DNA of 64,000 nt from Aurifilum marmelostoma (Eukaryota > Ascomycota > Sordariomycetes > Diaporthales > Cryphonectriaceae): NCBI GenBank assembly GCA_027559495.1, contig JAMXSV010000003.1, positions 4,278,001-4,342,000 of the forward strand, given 5' to 3'. This document shows positions 1 through 10,500 of this stretch, in pieces. The notes beneath the pieces are model-generated. The model was given only the letters and a program-made list of their open reading frames with translations. It did not search any database and was not told the DNA's origin. How positions within the stretch are numbered: position 1 is the stretch's first letter; each line of letters opens with the position of its first letter. Made by a program: the position numbers and the translations under genes.

Positions 1-337
1 CTTCTCCACAGCTTCCCAACCCCTCCTCGAGCCAATCCCCCACAGCAGACACACCAAATGTTCTGGAGACCATCACCTCACCCAACTCATCTGTCAAAAA
101 GGACACTTTATACAACAGCTTTCCATACCGCACTCGTGTCCCTCCCTTTCACAATCCCATTACCAGGTGAACAACAAGCTACAGAACCAGAATGCATGCC
201 ATCCACACCTTGTCCCTAAACATCACCACCTCTCACTGGAATTCTGATCACTGTATCCAGTTCAAGTCAAGATGATAGAACACACTCTGCAGAGTAGGTG
301 ACACTGTCACTACTGCTGCTGGCCCAGTGAATCGTCG

Positions 338-353
338 CCCCCCCCCCCCCCCC
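338..353. repeat. poly-C run (16 nt)
   Basis: An uninterrupted run of 16 C. It is one of many G or C homopolymers in the non-coding parts of this window, and its length may not be reliable in the assembly. Confidence 0.9.
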
Positions 354-791
354 GGGCTTTCCCCGCGCCTGCACATGAACGATGCTATTCCTCGTCCGTC
401 AGTCACTCACTTGGCCAAAGACCTCACCAGTGAATGAAGCCTCTTCCCCGCCATAGCATACCTCCCAAGATGGAGGGGCAAACAGCCATGGTGATATGTG
501 TCGACTCAACCCGCACTTTGTCTCCGCTTTACAGCGACATCCCCCGGGATACAACACATGTCCTGCCAACACGTAGGGAGAAGGGGGTCAAAAAAACAAC
601 AGACTTGACACGAACAAATTCTCCTTTTTTACTTTTTCTTCCTTCTCATCTCATCACAAGTTTACAGACTGTAAACAGAAAGGCAGAGATCAGACAGACA
701 CGACCTGATCCTCTCCTTCTAGCACCTGTCTGCTGGCTTGAGCTCTTTCTTCTCCTTCTCATCATCATCATCATCCTCCTCAGGTCTGTGG

Positions 792-811
792 GCTGCTGCT
801 GCTGCTGCTGC
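792..811. repeat. CTG trinucleotide microsatellite
   Basis: About six tandem CTG units, with a second imperfect CTG tract at 870-896. Both lie in the presumed leader of the downstream gene. Confidence 0.85.
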
Positions 812-990
812 ACTCTCCAACATACCACAGCTTTCTCTTGACCTAGTTTTCTTCCCCAGAACAAGCTGTCCTTGCTGCTGCTGTTGCTGCTGCTGGAAGA
901 GATCTTGTCCACCACACCAGAAACAGCTCATTGTTTTGCCTGCTGCTGCCAATCTCTCCCCTTTTCGAACAACCAGGAGGGTCACCCACG

Positions 991-3429
991 ATGGCTCACC
1001 CTTCGAACCGGTCCGAGGCCAAGCGCCAGGCTAACGATGGCGACGACAACGACGACCCTACGACACTCCTCCTCCGCAACGGCTGGCGCCGCCCTCCTCG
1101 TCAGACGGATTCCATCCAATCCGCGCCCATGCTCCGCCGCAGCGTGACTGCACCTGTGGACGGCTACTATCTGCAGCCTGTAGGTGGAGGAACAGTCACC
1201 GCCCAGCAGCATGATGATGATGACGCCGCCGCCTCTGTCACCTGTGGCCAGAAGGGGTCACGCAGACTGACTGTCCACCAGCGGCGAATCTCGGTGACGG
1301 GTGCGCGGGGTGTCGCGCCCGCTCAAGACGACATCCATGTGCGAGATACCGCCTACTCCTTCGAAGACAACACGACCGATGACAAGACCCACAATGCGGC
1401 TAAGAAGGTCGAGGATGAGGACGAGAAGAAGATTCAGGAAGAGGAAAAGATTCAGGACGAGGAAAGAATCCAGGACGAAGAGAAAATCCAGGACCAAGAG
1501 AAAATCCAGGACCAAGAGAAAATCCAGGACCAAGAGAAAATCCAGGACCAAGAGAAAATCCAGGACCAAGAGAAAATCCAGGACCAAGAGAAAATCCAGG
1601 ACCAAGAGAAAATCCAGGACCAAGAGAAGATCCAGGACGTGGTGTATGTCATAATTGACAGCGACACCGAGGACGAGTACGAGTACCATGATCGTGTGGG
1701 CAGGCCGAAGGAGGCCAAGAGAGAGAAGAGCCAGACACCCGCCAGCGACGACTTGTGCCAGCTCGACGGCGCGCGCCGCTCCGTGAGCCGCGCCAACACC
1801 GAGCCCGAGTCTGCTGGCTCCTCGCGTCCCATGCGAGCTACGCGGTCTAGATCCAGAGCGATACGGGCGTCACAGGCCTCGCAGTCGTCGCAGGCCACTC
1901 CGAACGAGACCAATGCCAAGGATGGTCACGACCAGACCGCACAAGCTGACTCGACGATGACCCAGACCAACTCCACGAATACCACCACCACCAAGACCAC
2001 TAGCGGCCGTGTCACTCGCAGCAGCACCAGGGCCACCAGAACCAACAGTGGGGCCGCATCCTCTGCACCGGCTGCGGCGTCATCATCCCGCCGCATCACG
2101 CGCTCCCGCGCGCAAACCGCCTCCTCGGCCACCGACGATACGACCGGCGAGACCAAGGGCTCCAACGGCCCGCCATTCGCTTGGGACGTCCCCGACCCCA
2201 ACGACAGCCTGATGAAGCGGCCCCACTGGAGGCTGAAGCGGAAGGCATACCCACCAGGCTACGACCCGCACGCGCCCGAAGTGGTGGCGGCGCAGAAAGC
2301 CAAGTATGCGATGCGCCTGGCCATGTCTGGTCCTGGACCTGAGCAGCAGTGGCCCGAGAGCAACGTCCGAGGCGCGGTGGACGATGACCCCAGAGAGCGA
2401 ATGGTGAAGAGGACCATGGCTAAGATGGTTGCAGAGGCCATGGCCAAGAACAAGGCCGAGGAGGAGGCCGAGGAGGAGGCCGAAAAGCAGGCCAAAGAGC
2501 AGGCTAAAGAGCAGGCCAAAGAGCAGGCTAAAGAGCAGGCCGAAGAGGAGGCTAAAGAGCAGGCTGAAGAGGAGGGCAAAGAGGAGAGCGAAGAGGAGGC
2601 CAGAGAGAAGGCAGAGCCGCGCGACGAGGCTCCTGCTGGTATCTACCCGGACATTGTCACCTCGTCCAAGGATGATTTCCAGGCTGCCGATGCTCGGGAC
2701 GCGCCTCAAGCTGAACGCCTCCCTCCTTCCCCTCCCGCCGATGACTCCCGCCCAGGAGAGATGAGCAAGGCTCCTGCCGAGTCCTCTCCTGGCCAGACAG
2801 TCCACACGTCTGGCACTGACAACGATCAAGACCGCATGCAAGCCAGCCCCTTCTCTTCCCCAGAGTTGACACAGGAGCAGTCACTTCAGAAACTGGCACA
2901 GGCAGTGCTGGACTACATGCATGAGCATGGGACGGAGCAGAACGACGTCCAAGAAGGTCGCGCGCCTTCCGAGAGACCAGTAGGGATGCACGAATCCGAG
3001 GATCGCAACCTCGTCGCTTCGGGACGCATCGGTGAAATGCCCAACGAGGATGGCCCAGCGGCACAGCAGCAGCAACGTCAGCCTTCTCCCCCTCCTTCAT
3101 GCCAGCAACAACGCCCTGCCCAGCAGCAGGATCAGCGTGACGAGGAGCGAGATGAGGGTGAGGGCAATGCCCCAAATGCGTACGACCGCATGATGGCCGT
3201 GGTGTCAGGAAGTTCTGACGTGCCGATCGTGAACCGCCCTGCGCCGGACCAGCTCTTCCCAGCCATGAGAGGGCTCTGGCCGACCTCCCCAGAGGGCCTG
3301 ATTGGGCTGATGAATTGGTCCGAGAATGCGGAGGGGCGAGCTGACGACCCGCGTGGTCAAGACCTAGCTACTGATCATGACGAGACCCAACACGAGGGAC
3401 GACCTCAGCCGGAGCAGGAAGGAGAATGA
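991..3429 (+). CDS. low-complexity acidic protein with KIQDQE repeats, unknown function
   Basis: A single exon of 812 residues. The start at 991 is chosen because it is the first in-frame ATG and has a good context (cccacgATGG). I do not recognise a globular domain. Visible parts are: a basic N-terminus; eight perfect KIQDQE repeats at about residues 165-212; then a hydrophobic core followed by acids (YVIIDSDTEDE, about 220-230), which looks like a SUMO-interacting motif; a Ser/Arg/Thr-rich middle; a long Glu/Lys/Ala/Gln helix-forming tract at about 485-540; and a Gln/Pro-rich tail with a more ordinary C-terminal 80 residues. The composition suggests a nuclear or scaffold protein, but this is inference. 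It converges on the deoxyhypusine synthase gene. No intron is apparent, and an undetected one is possible. Confidence 0.65.
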   Translation: MAHPSNRSEAKRQANDGDDNDDPTTLLLRNGWRRPPRQTDSIQSAPMLRRSVTAPVDGYYLQPVGGGTVTAQQHDDDDAAASVTCGQKGSRRLTVHQRRISVTGARGVAPAQDDIHVRDTAYSFEDNTTDDKTHNAAKKVEDEDEKKIQEEEKIQDEERIQDEEKIQDQEKIQDQEKIQDQEKIQDQEKIQDQEKIQDQEKIQDQEKIQDQEKIQDVVYVIIDSDTEDEYEYHDRVGRPKEAKREKSQTPASDDLCQLDGARRSVSRANTEPESAGSSRPMRATRSRSRAIRASQASQSSQATPNETNAKDGHDQTAQADSTMTQTNSTNTTTTKTTSGRVTRSSTRATRTNSGAASSAPAAASSSRRITRSRAQTASSATDDTTGETKGSNGPPFAWDVPDPNDSLMKRPHWRLKRKAYPPGYDPHAPEVVAAQKAKYAMRLAMSGPGPEQQWPESNVRGAVDDDPRERMVKRTMAKMVAEAMAKNKAEEEAEEEAEKQAKEQAKEQAKEQAKEQAEEEAKEQAEEEGKEESEEEAREKAEPRDEAPAGIYPDIVTSSKDDFQAADARDAPQAERLPPSPPADDSRPGEMSKAPAESSPGQTVHTSGTDNDQDRMQASPFSSPELTQEQSLQKLAQAVLDYMHEHGTEQNDVQEGRAPSERPVGMHESEDRNLVASGRIGEMPNEDGPAAQQQQRQPSPPPSCQQQRPAQQQDQRDEERDEGEGNAPNAYDRMMAVVSGSSDVPIVNRPAPDQLFPAMRGLWPTSPEGLIGLMNWSENAEGRADDPRGQDLATDHDETQHEGRPQPEQEGE
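1483..1626 (+). repeat. coding minisatellite, 8 perfect copies of 18 nt
   Basis: Eight identical 18-nt units encode KIQDQE eight times with the same codons. Diverged copies (KIQEEE, KIQDEE, RIQDEE, KIQDVV) flank the array. Identity at silent sites points to recent expansion or gene conversion. Confidence 0.95.
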
Positions 3430-4083
3430 TGGACCATGGATTGTGTGTGTGTCCGTGTGTGCAATAGCATCTGCGCACGAACGTTGGCGGCGATGAGGAC
3501 ACATTCTTTCAGAGCAGTGGTTGCTCTTCGGTGTCAGAACGCTCAGCGTCTGAATGGTATTGAGACTCTTCTTTATTACTCCGAAATAGGGTCGATGGAA
3601 TTCGGAGTTCTCAAAGAAAGAAAGAAAGAGAAAAAAAAGGGGGGGCAGATGGAGGTAAATGGCAGGAAAAGCCTTGGGAGGGGCTGGATAAAGGTCTTTT
3701 GCAAGTCGTCCACCTTTCTGTATCATGGGGCTGGTCTGTCACAGCTGACCACAATGGATTGGCCAACATGTAAGAGTAATCTGATTGGATGGTGGAGGGC
3801 CAGCTCAACTCAACTGAGAAGATTCATAGCCAAATTCTCTCCTTAGATCGTCTGTCTTTTGCCTGTTCACCCGAGTGCATTGATTGTAGTTGACTGTTTA
3901 CAACTTGTCAGCACAATATGCCAGTCCTATGTGAGTTATGACAACAAGAGGGTCTGATGCTGTCCACATACCAGGCAAAGAGACACAGGAAACTCAACAA
4001 GGTAGCTGAGTGAGCGCATGCATGCATACATGAGGTCTGGTCCCAGAATAGTACTAAGCACTCCCGCCGTCACCTGTCCCTGC
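3430..4083. other. intergenic region between convergent genes
   Basis: Holds the 3' flanks of the 991-3429 gene and of deoxyhypusine synthase. It contains short purine runs near 3610-3650 and no supportable gene. Confidence 0.6.
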
Positions 4084-5193
4084 CTATTGGTCCTTGGCAA
4101 AGGTACAGGCCACAATCAGAGGGAAACATGCTGTGGCCTCGACGTAGACCTTGATGCTCTCAGCATCAGCCTTGATCTTGCCCCAGCTGACTGCCTCATC
4201 AGGCCTTGCACCAGCATCACTGGCATCAAACTCCTGGGCAGTGTTGATGTAGACAGCATAGTCGGCGCCGTTCCTCATCAAGTTGGCGTTTGCGATGTGG
4301 TGCTTGACGACGCCGCCTCCCAGGACAATCATGCCGGTCCGCTTAGAGCGTACGGCGATGGTGTTGAGGCGGCGGATGTCCTCGACCATGTCGATCCTGA
4401 GACTCCTCGGCGACACCTTGAAGGAGTGGAAATACAGCATGTCGCCCAGGCTGCCGTCGGTGAGGGCGGGGCAGAAGACGGGGATCCTGTTCTTGTAGGC
4501 CCAGTAGTAGACCGACTCCTCGTTGTTGATTTCCCGGCCCAGGCGGTGGATGACCTTGGACGGGGTCCAGCTCAGCTCGCCCTCGACCTCGTCGCCCCAG
4601 GCGTCGACGTGCCTGCCGGTCCTCTTGCTCTCCTCCTGCTCCTCGAGCATCCTGTCGAGGACGGGGACGACCCAGTCCTCGAACTTGCAGTAGTTCTCGT
4701 TGGGGACGACCATGTTGCCGATGCGGTTGAGGCCCTTGAGGCGCATCTCGGCGCCGGGGGTGGCAAAGCTGCCCATGTAGGTGTGGCCGAGGCACTTGAT
4801 GAAGTCCTCCTCGACGCCGCCCGCGGTGGTGACGACGCACGAGACGTGGCGGTGCTGGAGCAGCCAGCGCAGGGTGCCGCGCAGGCCCGAGGAGATGAGG
4901 TTGGAGGTGTAGCCCAGGAAGATGGTGGTCCTCTCGCCCGTGTCTGGGTCGCGCCAGGCACGCATGTTGTTGATGATGTCGACGGCCCGCGCCTGGGCTG
5001 AGGCCTGGATGCCCATGTGCCTCATGCCGCTGAGGAGGTCAGCCGCGGTGATGGGGCGGGGAATCTTGTCAAAGTCGAGCTCCTCGACGGCCTGGGAGCC
5101 CGGGGGCATCGTGCCATTGACCAGGACGGCATCTCTGGCTGTGGAGGGCGCCTCTCCTGCTGGTGCGGGGTGGTCTGCTGCCTGGGATGACAT
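4084..5193 (-). CDS. DYS1: deoxyhypusine synthase
   Basis: The enzyme transfers the aminobutyl group of spermidine, using NAD, to one lysine of translation factor eIF5A. This is the first step of hypusine formation in the cytosol. The single-exon product is 369 residues, the usual length for the family. The catalytic lysine is Lys297 in GGGVVKHHIANAN. The NAD- and spermidine-binding blocks are present: TSNLISSG, TTAGGVEEDFIK, GDMLYFHS, and the C-terminal YINTAQEFDASDAGARPDEA with SWGKIK. The start at 5193 (MSSQAADHP) is the first ATG in this frame; the open frame extends upstream only through non-ATG codons. No frameshift or missing residue is seen. It is an essential housekeeping gene and converges with the gene at 991-3429. 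Confidence 0.97.
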   Translation of the reverse strand: MSSQAADHPAPAGEAPSTARDAVLVNGTMPPGSQAVEELDFDKIPRPITAADLLSGMRHMGIQASAQARAVDIINNMRAWRDPDTGERTTIFLGYTSNLISSGLRGTLRWLLQHRHVSCVVTTAGGVEEDFIKCLGHTYMGSFATPGAEMRLKGLNRIGNMVVPNENYCKFEDWVVPVLDRMLEEQEESKRTGRHVDAWGDEVEGELSWTPSKVIHRLGREINNEESVYYWAYKNRIPVFCPALTDGSLGDMLYFHSFKVSPRSLRIDMVEDIRRLNTIAVRSKRTGMIVLGGGVVKHHIANANLMRNGADYAVYINTAQEFDASDAGARPDEAVSWGKIKADAESIKVYVEATACFPLIVACTFAKDQ

Positions 5194-6026
5194 GATGAGG
5201 TCTGGCGGTGAGCGGACGAGTTGGCGGCACCAATAATGAACAGGAGAAGAGTGTGCAGAGTATAAGTATGACCCAGAAGGAGAGCACTGGGACAAGACTG
5301 CTGCTGCTGTTGTTGTGGTTGTTGGGATCCAAGTGTCAGTCCATCGGATGCAGGTCTCAACGGGAGCCTAGGCAAATTTTCCGATGACCGTTGACTGAGG
5401 TTGTTTAGGCGGCAGTCAGGGCGTGTGTATAAGTACGTACCAGCACCCGCACCAGCCAAGGATACACACCAGAAAGTTACGATTAATACAAATTCTAGAA
5501 GCAAGCAACAAACAATCACTTTCCTATTTATGTATTTATCTTATTTTTTTTTAAAAAATTATTTATCGCTGTACGGTATACCTGACCATGATCGATAGCT
5601 TGCTGTGCAGGGTTGAGTAGGAACCCTTGCAGTTTGTCATCGCGTCTTTAGTGGCCAAATCAGGAAGGGACGAAAAAAAAGAAAAGAAAAAAAAAAAACT
5701 CTGAAACGTGGGATCTTGTTGAAGAGCGCTTGTGTGGAGATAAAACTACGTACAGCAGAGGGATAGGAGGGAAACGCAGGCGCGGCACTCGGCAGGGCTA
5801 CGGTACAGCGCCTAGGTACATTAAACTAATAAGCCCTGAGTGGAGAGGTGGTACTGTGGCGCCACCCTTTGCTGTGGTGGCACCCAACTGGCACCCTGTC
5901 AAGACCTGCTGCTGGGGCTGGCTATGGCTGGCAAGCTGGCTGGCTGGCTGACCACCTGGGCTGTCCAGCTACCAAGTAGCTATTGTGGTGCCGGGGCGGG
6001 TGCTTACATGGCCCTGCTGTACTCCA

Positions 6027-6064
6027 TAGTACCACTACCCTGCCTGCCTGGGTAGTACCACTAC
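6027..6064. repeat. direct repeat of TAGTACCACTAC
   Basis: The 12-mer occurs exactly at 6027-6038 and 6053-6064, a 26-bp period, upstream of SNT1. It could be a paired factor site or chance in a GTAC-rich stretch. Confidence 0.6.
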
Positions 6065-7067
6065 GTATGCACGCTAGGTACCGTCCCCAGCACCTCCTTC
6101 CATAGTACAACAGATTGTATGGTGTATTACTGCATGTATTCTGGCAGGTGCGGTACGTACTGCAGTACTTCGCAAGGCAAGAACCCGCCCGTGCTTATCC
6201 CGCCCCCCCTGTCTCCCTGTCATGAGCCGCCGGGGACAGGGACCTCCCCAGCTATCCTCATCCGCGGTATCGTGCTGGGCTGTCCCAGCACCCCCCATGT
6301 ACTTTCCTCCACAGGATACCGCGCCATACCAGTACATGGCACCATACCATAGCATTACTGCTACTACTAACGCCAGCACCTAGGGACGGATAGGTACTTG
6401 GCAGCAGCCAGCAGCAGTCACTACAGCAGCTGAGTAAGTAAGATTAGATGCCAACCCTGCGATTCTAGCTGGTGGTAGCCGCTAAAGGGTGGAAACCCAA
6501 CCCTGCCCTTTGGGGATGGGAGGGGGGGGGGGCCTTGACCTGTCTTCGATCCAACCTCTGGAACCTTGACTTTTGACTTCTCAAAGACAACCACCCACCA
6601 CCACCACCGCCACAACCACCACCACAACCATACACACATAGACACAGCACACGCGCGCATCCGACCACAGCGACGCTCACGACGTGCCTCAGTCTCGTCC
6701 TGGGACCGTCTGTGGCCTTGTCTGGACCCTTCTCGACCTGTTTCGATCGGGATTAAGGCTGTCTGTCCGTTTCCCCACGTTCTCGGAAAGGCGCCAAGTC
6801 AGGCAATTCTGGGTCCTCTCGCCTTCATCCAGCAACGTCCCTCCCCCCCTCTTCTTTCCTCTCTCTCCCTCCGCGTGTCGCTGCTGTGTCGAGTCATCCA
6901 TCGTTGGGAGGAAGATCCACTGCACACCAAAATCGACATGTGCATTGTTTTTGCATCTGTCCCCTCCCGCTCCGGCTTCTGACAGACACCCGCATCAGGG
7001 GCAGCTCCAGTTGCCCTCTGGCTGACAAGAGACAAGAGAAGACATGTATGCTGACCCTCTCTTTCTT

Positions 7068-7069
<2 letters not shown>

Positions 7070-7098
<29 letters not shown>
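7070..7098. repeat. poly-T run (29 nt)
   Basis: A T homopolymer in the pyrimidine-rich DNA before the SNT1 start codon, presumably in the promoter or leader. Confidence 0.9.
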
Positions 7099-7538
7099 CG
7101 TGTCACTCAAAGGCATCTCAATTTTTCCCACCCTTCTGTGTACTCTGTCGATCGTTTCCACCAGTCTTTTACTCGGAGAAAGTCTCCATTAAAAGTAAAA
7201 GTACGACAGAACACGTTCACAGCATCTACTGGCGTTCCATCTTTTTTTTTCCCCCCCCTTTTTTTTCCTTTATTTTCCTCTTGCGTGTCTTGCACTGTTG
7301 GCGTCAACTTTTGTTCCCCACCGCCAACCCTGAAAACGACAACCCATCCCGTCTTGTTTTCAATGTCGTCTGACGGGTCCTGGTCTCGCGTTTCGCTGCT
7401 ACACCTGTTCCTCCTCGCGTCCACCTTTTTCGTCTTTTCTTTCTCTTCTTCTTTCCCTTTCCTTCTTTTCTCTCCCCCTCCTCCATCTCCTCTCTGCACC
7501 ACCACCACCAACACTACCTCGTTGGCAGCACATCCACC

Positions 7539-10500
7539 ATGCGCCAGAATCAGTATCGACCTCCCAGTCGAGGCTACAACAGTGGTCAGCTGGGCATGTC
7601 GAGGCTGCCACCTCTAAATACCGATGTCTACCCAGACGATGTCTATTATGCTCAAACTCCTCCCGACTACAGGTCTCGATATAATCCTCGCTACGACGAC
7701 CGCCGCTCCCGCTCCCCGAGAGACAGGTCCCCGGACAGGCTCACCGACCGAGGGTCCCAGTACGGCGACAACGACCGTCGCCGCACCTCGGGCGAGGCCA
7801 GGGCAAATGTTCCTTCCTTTCAGTCAAACCGAGATTTTCCCCGCGAGCTCATACCAGGACGCGAGCCCCCGCGCGGCCCCAAGGCCTATCTGGACCCTCC
7901 CAGCGGCCCACGCGGCGGCGGCTTTGCTGGTGACTACAGAGGCGGGAGAGGTCGTGGCGGCAGGGGTGGTGGCCCCGGCGGCAGTAGGGGAGGAGGTGGC
8001 GGCTGGCGCGACGAGAGCAGAGACCGCGGCCGCGAGCGGGACTTTAGAGACAGGAGAGACGATGCACCGCCCTTCCGAACCGACCGCAGCAGGGAGCGTG
8101 AGCGCGACTGGCGCGATCGGGAGAGCTTGCGAGGGCGCAGGCCCTCGCCGGGAGGCCTTCGGAGGTCGTCTCCTCCTGGGAGGGACTTTCGGGATCGTGA
8201 ACTCCTCCAGATAGGTGTCGAGCCTGAGCGGCCCAGGAGGGGTTCCAGAGATGGGCCCCCTAGTGCTGGGTCCTCTTCCTCCGACCCCCCCTTCGTCTCC
8301 CGTGGGAGCGGCTTTCGTGGGAGGGGTAGCCAGCGCGGGCGAGGAGGAGGCGGGGGAGACTGGGGCGATCGTGGCAGAGGGCGTCCCTATCTCGACGAGC
8401 GGGCCGAGTCTCGGTACCCCCCAAGAAGTCGATCTCAGGAGGGTCGCTGGGGGGGTGGTGGTGGCCGTGACCGCGACGACCGTGATCTGATCCATAGGTT
8501 TCCAGACATGGACGTGCGCCCCAGCCAGGAGCAGCGAGAGCTCTTCCCCAACTCGACACCCACGCCGCGCGATCCCCGCGACAGCGTCGAGCGCAGCATC
8601 AATAATAATAACCGCCCCAAGCCCGAGCGACAGGGCTCCGTCGTGACCGAGCCGAACCCCTCCGCCTCGAGCACCAAGGCCGCCACCCCTCCGCTCGCCC
8701 CCGTCCCTCCGGCATTTGGCTCGGCTCCGACCCGTCCCCCACCCACATCCGATTCCCTCCCCTCCAAGCCACCCCCCACCGGTCCACGGGCTCTCACCGA
8801 GGACCGCCAGGACCGGCCCGTCTCGTCCGAGAAGGCTGCTAGCGATACCTGGGCACCTCCTGCAGGGCCTTCTAACAACAACAATAACAACAGCAGCAGC
8901 AGCAGCAACAACAACAACGCCACCACCGCTAACAATAACAACAACAACAACAACAACACCTCCTCCATCAGCCCTACGATCCCCACCGGCCCTCGCGCAC
9001 AGCAGCTGCAAAAACAGCCTCGCCCCTCCAGTAAGCAGTGGATCAACCCTGCTATCGCCAGCAACAAGGGTGGTAGCAGCATGAAGGTCCCCGATTCTCC
9101 AAAGATCAACCGCTCGCAGAGCTTTGCGTCACCCACACCCCGAACCTTTGGCCAGCGTCCTGATTCCTACACAAATCGACACAGCGACGACGCTCGACGG
9201 CCCCGCAGTAGTGGCGCGGGTGCTGAAGGAGACGGTCTGCGTTCCCTGAGCATCCCAGAGGCTGGTGAGGCGAGGATCGAGCGTGGGACCCAGTCTGCAC
9301 GTGCCTCGGTCGACCGTGATGTGCGGTCCATCCCGTGGAAGTCTCCAGACATGCGGACGGGCGGAGCAGGAGCAGGAGACAGAGACACATCGGACCGTGT
9401 TAGTGTTGCGTCTGCGATCTCCCCCACGGCGGTCAAGACGGTCAGTCCCGCCGTGGCCCGCCCGGCAGAACAGCAAGACCAGCAGCAGCGCCAGGAGGAC
9501 GATCCCATGCATGAAGATGGCGAGATTGTCGACGAGCAGCTGCCGGCCAAGAAGAAGAGACGCCTGAACATCAGCGGTGTCCGCATCTCCCTGCCGCCCA
9601 GGATCCCGCCGGCCATCCCGCCAGTGGACCAGTCGTCCGACTCTGACGATGAGGACATGGGCGACTGGTTTGACGAGCAGATTGCCAAGGCCGAGTCCGA
9701 GATGGAGAAGCTGGGAGACACCACGGCCGTCGTGCCGACCGAGGTCGTCGTTCGCTATGCGACCATGACCCACAACGCCTTGGTCAAGGTGGCAACGCAC
9801 CACGAAGGCCTCAAGGACATGCTTGCGCCTTATCCCAAGGACATCGTCCTGCCGACAGAGAAGCCCGCGACGCCAGAGCCAGCTGCGCCGGTCGCAGAAA
9901 TGACAGGGACAGCAGAGGCGGCAGAAGAGGCCCGTGTCAGGCCGGCCACCCCGCCCAAGGTCTCGCCCCAGAGGGTCGAGCCCGAGCAGCAGCCCCCAGC
10001 TGGAGCTGCACCGCCTGCCGAGCCCCAGCCCAAGGTCGAGGAGATGGAGGTCGACAGCGCCCACGTCCCCATCCCAACAGTCGAGCAGCCCGAGCCCCAA
10101 GACGAACAAGGAGACGTCGCCATGGAGGATGCCCAGATGAGCAATGCTCCTGAGGCCTTCGTCCCGGCCGAGGGTGGTCCCCTGGCGACCAATGGCGTCC
10201 TGCCGCCCAACAACGGCCAGCAGCAGCAGCTTCTGATGCCGCCCGGGCTCGAGCAGCCTGCCACGGCCGCCAACAGCCCTACCCCGATGCTGGAGGAGGA
10301 GGACGACACCGACCTCGAGGTCGACTCCGTCACGCTGGAGCTGGTCCGCGCGGACATGCAGACGCCCCCTGTGGAGGACCTGCCCTTCTTCAACGCGAGG
10401 CCCTGGGAGGAGAGCAAGGCGGCCATGAGGTCCATGCAGCTCGACCCAGAGGTCGAGAGCTACATCGCGCGCGTCCTGCAGCAGGACGCCACGTTCGCCC

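Larger units (their letters stand above)
1..990. other. intergenic region and probable 5' leader of the 991-3429 gene
   Basis: I see no protein-coding gene here. The stretch holds a poly-C run, pyrimidine-rich DNA from about 610 to 780, and CTG/CAG microsatellites near 792 and 870. Short reading frames over the CTG repeats encode only homopolymers and look like artefacts. The last part is probably the promoter and leader of the gene starting at 991. Confidence 0.6.
5194..7538. other. long divergent intergenic region between DYS1 and SNT1
   Basis: About 2.3 kb without a supportable gene. It serves as promoter for DYS1 on the left and for SNT1 on the right. The part from 5720 to 6420 is dense in GTAC and TAGTACC words and short direct repeats. 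From about 6830 to 7530 it becomes strongly pyrimidine-rich with a 29-nt T run, which is typical of a long fungal leader. Short reading frames here lack codon bias or recognisable domains. Confidence 0.6.

Noticed and set aside
646..1147. several short open frames over the CTG repeats near 700-1150
   Set aside because: They encode homopolymers from microsatellites in multiple frames and overlap the start of a better-supported gene.
4018..5001. 327-codon open frame antisense to deoxyhypusine synthase
   Set aside because: Same cause: a strand shadow of a highly conserved gene with strong codon bias.
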